This document shows positions 27,694 through 29,760 of a stretch of DNA of 29,760 nucleotides, piece after piece. Source of the DNA: Chara braunii. Its lineage: Eukaryota; Streptophyta; Charophyceae; Charales; Characeae. The stretch covers positions 221,710 through 251,469 of the forward strand of contig BFEA01000028.1 of NCBI GenBank assembly GCA_003427395.1, read 5' to 3'. A program made the position numbers and the translations under genes. Numbering within the stretch: position 1 is the stretch's first letter; every line of letters starts with the position of its first letter. The notes beneath the pieces were generated by a model. The model was not told the DNA's origin. It saw only the letters and a list, made by a program, of their open reading frames with translations, and did no database searches.

Positions 27694-28104
27694 ATGATGG
27701 ACATCATCAACAAACTACAGGCCAAAGACAAGGCCACCACTGATGAGTTTGTGATGGTGGATGGGTTACTCTTTCTTGAAAAGGCAGGGTTTAAGCCACT
27801 AGTACCTTTCCCGCGTGGGAAAATAGGGAAAACTGGCAGTTTTCCCAGGCGCCTGAATTTTCGGAGGTCGTGCCCGACGATGACTGCCGTTGATAAATCT
27901 GATCGGCGGCCGTCGTTTCGTTTCGGCCGCTGCAAAGGTTGGATGCCTACCCGAGGCCCGCTATTTTCCAAGCGGCAAAGGTACTGGTGGTTTAAGAGGT
28001 TAGTTGTTCCATCTAGGGAAATTTTGTGTAGTTTATTTTTAAGAGAATGCCACGACGGAACGGAACATTTCAACTACACGAAGACTAGTGCTAACTGGGT
28101 ATAG
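27694..28104 (+). pseudogene. pol: Integrase N-terminal region interrupted in frame by a MITE
   Basis: It begins MMDIINKLQAKDK..TTDEFVMVDGLLFLEKAG, then 67 codons derived from the insertion 27796-27990 and its target duplication, then VPSREILCSLFLRECHDGTEHFNY (first half of the HHCC motif). The insertion plus duplication is 201 bp and brings no stop in this frame. TAG at 28102-28104 ends it. Confidence 0.75.
27790..27996. mobile_element. 195-bp MITE-like insertion with 14-bp TIRs
   Basis: Left end CCACTAGTACCTTT (27796-27809). Right end AAAGGTACTGGTGG (27977-27990), the reverse complement with one mismatch. TTTAAG is duplicated on both sides (27790-27795 and 27991-27996), and the uninterrupted sequence of element 1 confirms the insertion point. 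Inside are perfect stems TTTCCC/GGGAAA, GGGAAAACT/AGTTTTCCC and GCGGCCG/CGGCCGC. The duplication contains TTAA, so a TTAA-targeting superfamily is possible, but the 6-bp size leaves the family open. Confidence 0.85.
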
Positions 28105-28401
28105 CGATTTTGGCGGCCTAATATGCTAGACGATGCAAATAAGTACATACAATCCTGTTTGGTCTGTCAACGAGACAAGTCGCGGACTCAAGGCTCTGCT
28201 TGGGTTACTCAAGCCTCTACCCATTCCTATATCTCCATGGACTTCATGGATACTCTCGTGACCAACAAGAATGGCAAGAGGCACATCTTCGTCATAGTGG
28301 ATAGGTTCAGTAAGTATGCTAGACTAATTGTCATGTCGGAGACTGCCAGGACTGAGCATGTCATTAAGTTGTTCATGGACAACTGGGTACGGGACTTTTG
28401 A
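28105..28401 (+). pseudogene. pol: Integrase zinc motif and first half of core, element 2
   Basis: The Cys pair (SCLVCQRDK) completes the HHCC motif. MDFMDTLVTNKNGKRHIFVIVDRFSKYA carries the first catalytic Asp. The sequence between them is altered relative to element 1 by compensating frame changes. TGA at 28399-28401 replaces a Gly codon (GGA). Confidence 0.85.
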
Positions 28402-28728
28402 CTGCCAAAGACAATCGTTACTGATAGAGAAGTGCGTTTCACAAGTGAGATGTGGAAGAAGGTCGCTGAACAGATGGGCAACCAGCTTCAGATGACTTCT
28501 GGGAATCATCCCGAAGCGAATGGGCAGGCTGAACAGATGAACCGTGTGGTGCAGCATCTGCTGAGGTATTACATCAAGCCCAGCCAGGATGACTGGGATG
28601 AAAAATTACCTCTCATCGCCAACCTGTACAACAATGTTGTACACAACACCACCGGCATCAGTCCTAATCAGTTGCATCTAGGATGGAAGCCTAGATCTGC
28701 TCTAGACTTCCTCCTGCCTGAAAACTGA
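28402..28728 (+). pseudogene. pol: Integrase core, second half, element 2
   Basis: The second Asp (TDREVRF, codon 28423) and the Glu (GQAEQMNR, codon 28531) keep the D35E spacing. LIANLYNNVVHNTTG and LGWKPRSALDFLLPE follow. TGA at 28726-28728 replaces a codon that is CGG or CAA-like in element 1. Confidence 0.87.
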
Positions 28729-29202
28729 ACTGCTGCAACTCCTGGAACCATTGAATTTGGTGTCCAATATGAGAAATTGTTGCAGCAGACTGTCGAACAT
28801 ATCAAGAAATCTCAGGAAGCTATGATTGCTTCTGGGAACAAATGTCGCTGACAGTCCACATTTCAGGTAGGGGAACGTGTCTGGGTCAAGGGTAGTGAGT
28901 TGGGACAGGAGTTTGGCATCTCTATGAAACTAATGCTTCACTATTTCGGTCCTTGGGAACTCTTGGATATTGTAGGGAATGATTTGGATGGTCCCTCGTT
29001 TGTCATTCGTATCCCTGGTCACCTACGCACTTACCCTGTTTTTCACGCCTCCAAGCTTGCACCTTTCGCTGAGACAGCACAGTTCCCATCATGGAGATCT
29101 AAGCTGCCCCCAACCATGGACGGCCATGTGGACATCGACGACATCCTGGATCATAGAGACACGCCTGTTCCCAAGCCACCTAGCAGGAGAAGACCTCCAT
29201 AA
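28729..29202 (+). pseudogene. pol: Integrase C-terminus and truncated chromodomain region, element 2
   Basis: One more TGA (28849-28851) lies where element 1 has CGG (Arg). FQVGERVWVKG, the GPY/F-type module HYFGPWELLDIVG, FVIRIPGH, VFHASKLAPF and HVDIDDILDHRDTPVPKPP follow. Homology stops at about 29199, before the part of the chromodomain with the YRVK and RWFT motifs of element 1. A TAA then appears at the junction with foreign sequence. Confidence 0.85.
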
Positions 29203-29204
29203 CA

Positions 29205-29324
29205 TGGTAACCGTCCGGACGTCCGGACCCGGTTCCAGACAGTCCGGAGCCAAATGTCCGGGTCCAGTGTCCGGTACCGAGGGTCCGGAGATAGGGGCCC
29301 GAGCAGAAAATAATAAAAAAAAAA
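29205..29324 (+). repeat. Iterated-palindrome module M3 plus A-rich tract
   Basis: GTCCGG words occur about seven times from 29213 to 29290, starting with two tandem GTCCGGAC palindromes (29213-29228). A-rich sequence follows at 29306-29324. The arrangement is the same as M1 and M2 with a third palindromic word. It starts directly at the broken end of element 2. Confidence 0.6.
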
Positions 29325-29700
29325 GGGCCAGCCCAGGACGCTTACCGGGTCCCAGGCGCCCTCTGAAAAATAGTGGCCTGAATTTTCAGGCACTTTTGGG
29401 CCTACCGGACGCTACCGGACACAGGTGGGTCAGGGTGGGTGTTCTGTTGAGTGGTTGGCGGGGTGATTTCGATTTTGCCAATTTCGAATCCCCCGACCTT
29501 CGTTGCTGCCAGCTCCCTCGTGTTCCCCACCCGTCGTTGCTGCCAAGTCCCTCATGTGTGGCATCTGCCGAAGGCGTCGCTGAAGCCATCGCCAACCAGC
29601 CGCCGGGAGTCAAGCCATCGCCGACCCCATCGTCGAGCAGCCGCTGCTAGGAGTCGCAGCCAGCCACCCCCAGTTGACGACGACGCCAACTTGCCAACAG

Positions 29701-29705
<5 letters not shown>
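29325..29705. other. Unassigned stretch, possibly the body of an element that cut element 2
   Basis: It starts GGGCCAGCCCAGG and contains the hairpin GCCTGAA/TTCAGGC (about 29379-29394) and CTACCGGAC twice. CGTTGCTGCCA occurs twice (29501 and 29533) in a C-rich region. The open frame through it has no recognisable motif. Confidence 0.4.

Positions 29706-29760
<55 letters not shown>
29706..29760. repeat. (CT)n microsatellite
   Basis: A perfect TC/CT run to the right edge of the window. Confidence 0.97.

Larger units (their letters stand above)
21314..29202 (+). mobile_element. Element 2: damaged Ty3/Gypsy chromovirus, 3' end missing
   Basis: Same family and order as element 1: 5' LTR, Met-type primer site, leader, gag, protease, RT, RNase H, integrase and GPY/F module. 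It stops inside the chromodomain region at about 29199-29202, where unrelated sequence (module M3) begins. No polypurine tract or 3' LTR lies in the window. It carries a MITE-like insertion at 27796-27990. The left boundary (TG after the A-rich tract) is inferred because no 3' LTR is available for comparison. Confidence 0.88.

Noticed and set aside
28979-29650. 223-residue plus-strand frame
   Set aside because: Its first third is an out-of-frame reading of integrase, and the rest crosses the junction into module M3.

Overview
This looks like nuclear DNA from a plant-lineage eukaryote. It is dominated by decayed LTR retrotransposons, microsatellites and long non-coding stretches, and I see no host gene I can support well. 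The chromovirus type of Ty3/Gypsy element, the initiator-Met and Asp tRNA primer sites and the general texture suggest a streptophyte. A charophyte alga such as Chara is my best guess, but that is inference. A few N bases (10331-10332, 15076, 15080, 15091) show this is draft assembly.

Layout. Bases 1-1409: GT microsatellite, then unassigned sequence. Bases 1410-1596: a GC-rich module of iterated palindromic words followed by an A/AAT-rich tract. Bases 1597-10539: a complete but dead Ty3/Gypsy chromovirus (element 1), with ~1-kb LTRs, Met-tRNA primer site, leader, gag, protease, RT, RNase H, integrase, a chromodomain-like tail and a polypurine tract. It has inserted just upstream of a second primer site of the tRNA-Asp type (about 10583). 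Bases 10540 to about 18.2 kb: non-coding sequence rich in perfect hairpins. It includes seven hairpins that share one loop but have different, covarying stems (14318-15037), and five ~120-bp structured repeats in the order A-B-A-B-A (15329-15892). I read this tract as the internal domain of a non-autonomous LARD-like retroelement or a long structured RNA. Bases 18.2-21.15 kb: low-complexity and repeat-rich sequence, with a diverged direct-repeat pair and one weak minus-strand ORF. Bases 21155-21313: a second GC-rich palindrome module. Bases 21314-29202: a second, more damaged chromovirus of the same family (element 2), carrying an in-frame 195-bp MITE-like insertion and cut off inside its chromodomain region. 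A third palindrome module follows, then unassigned C-rich sequence and a CT microsatellite.

The two chromovirus copies share domain order, leader landmarks and LTR hairpins. Neither can encode working proteins: both carry frameshifts, stops (several of CGA-to-TGA type) and lost catalytic residues. The most interesting content is the structured non-coding region at 14.2-16.2 kb and the three related modules whose repeated palindromic word differs from copy to copy.
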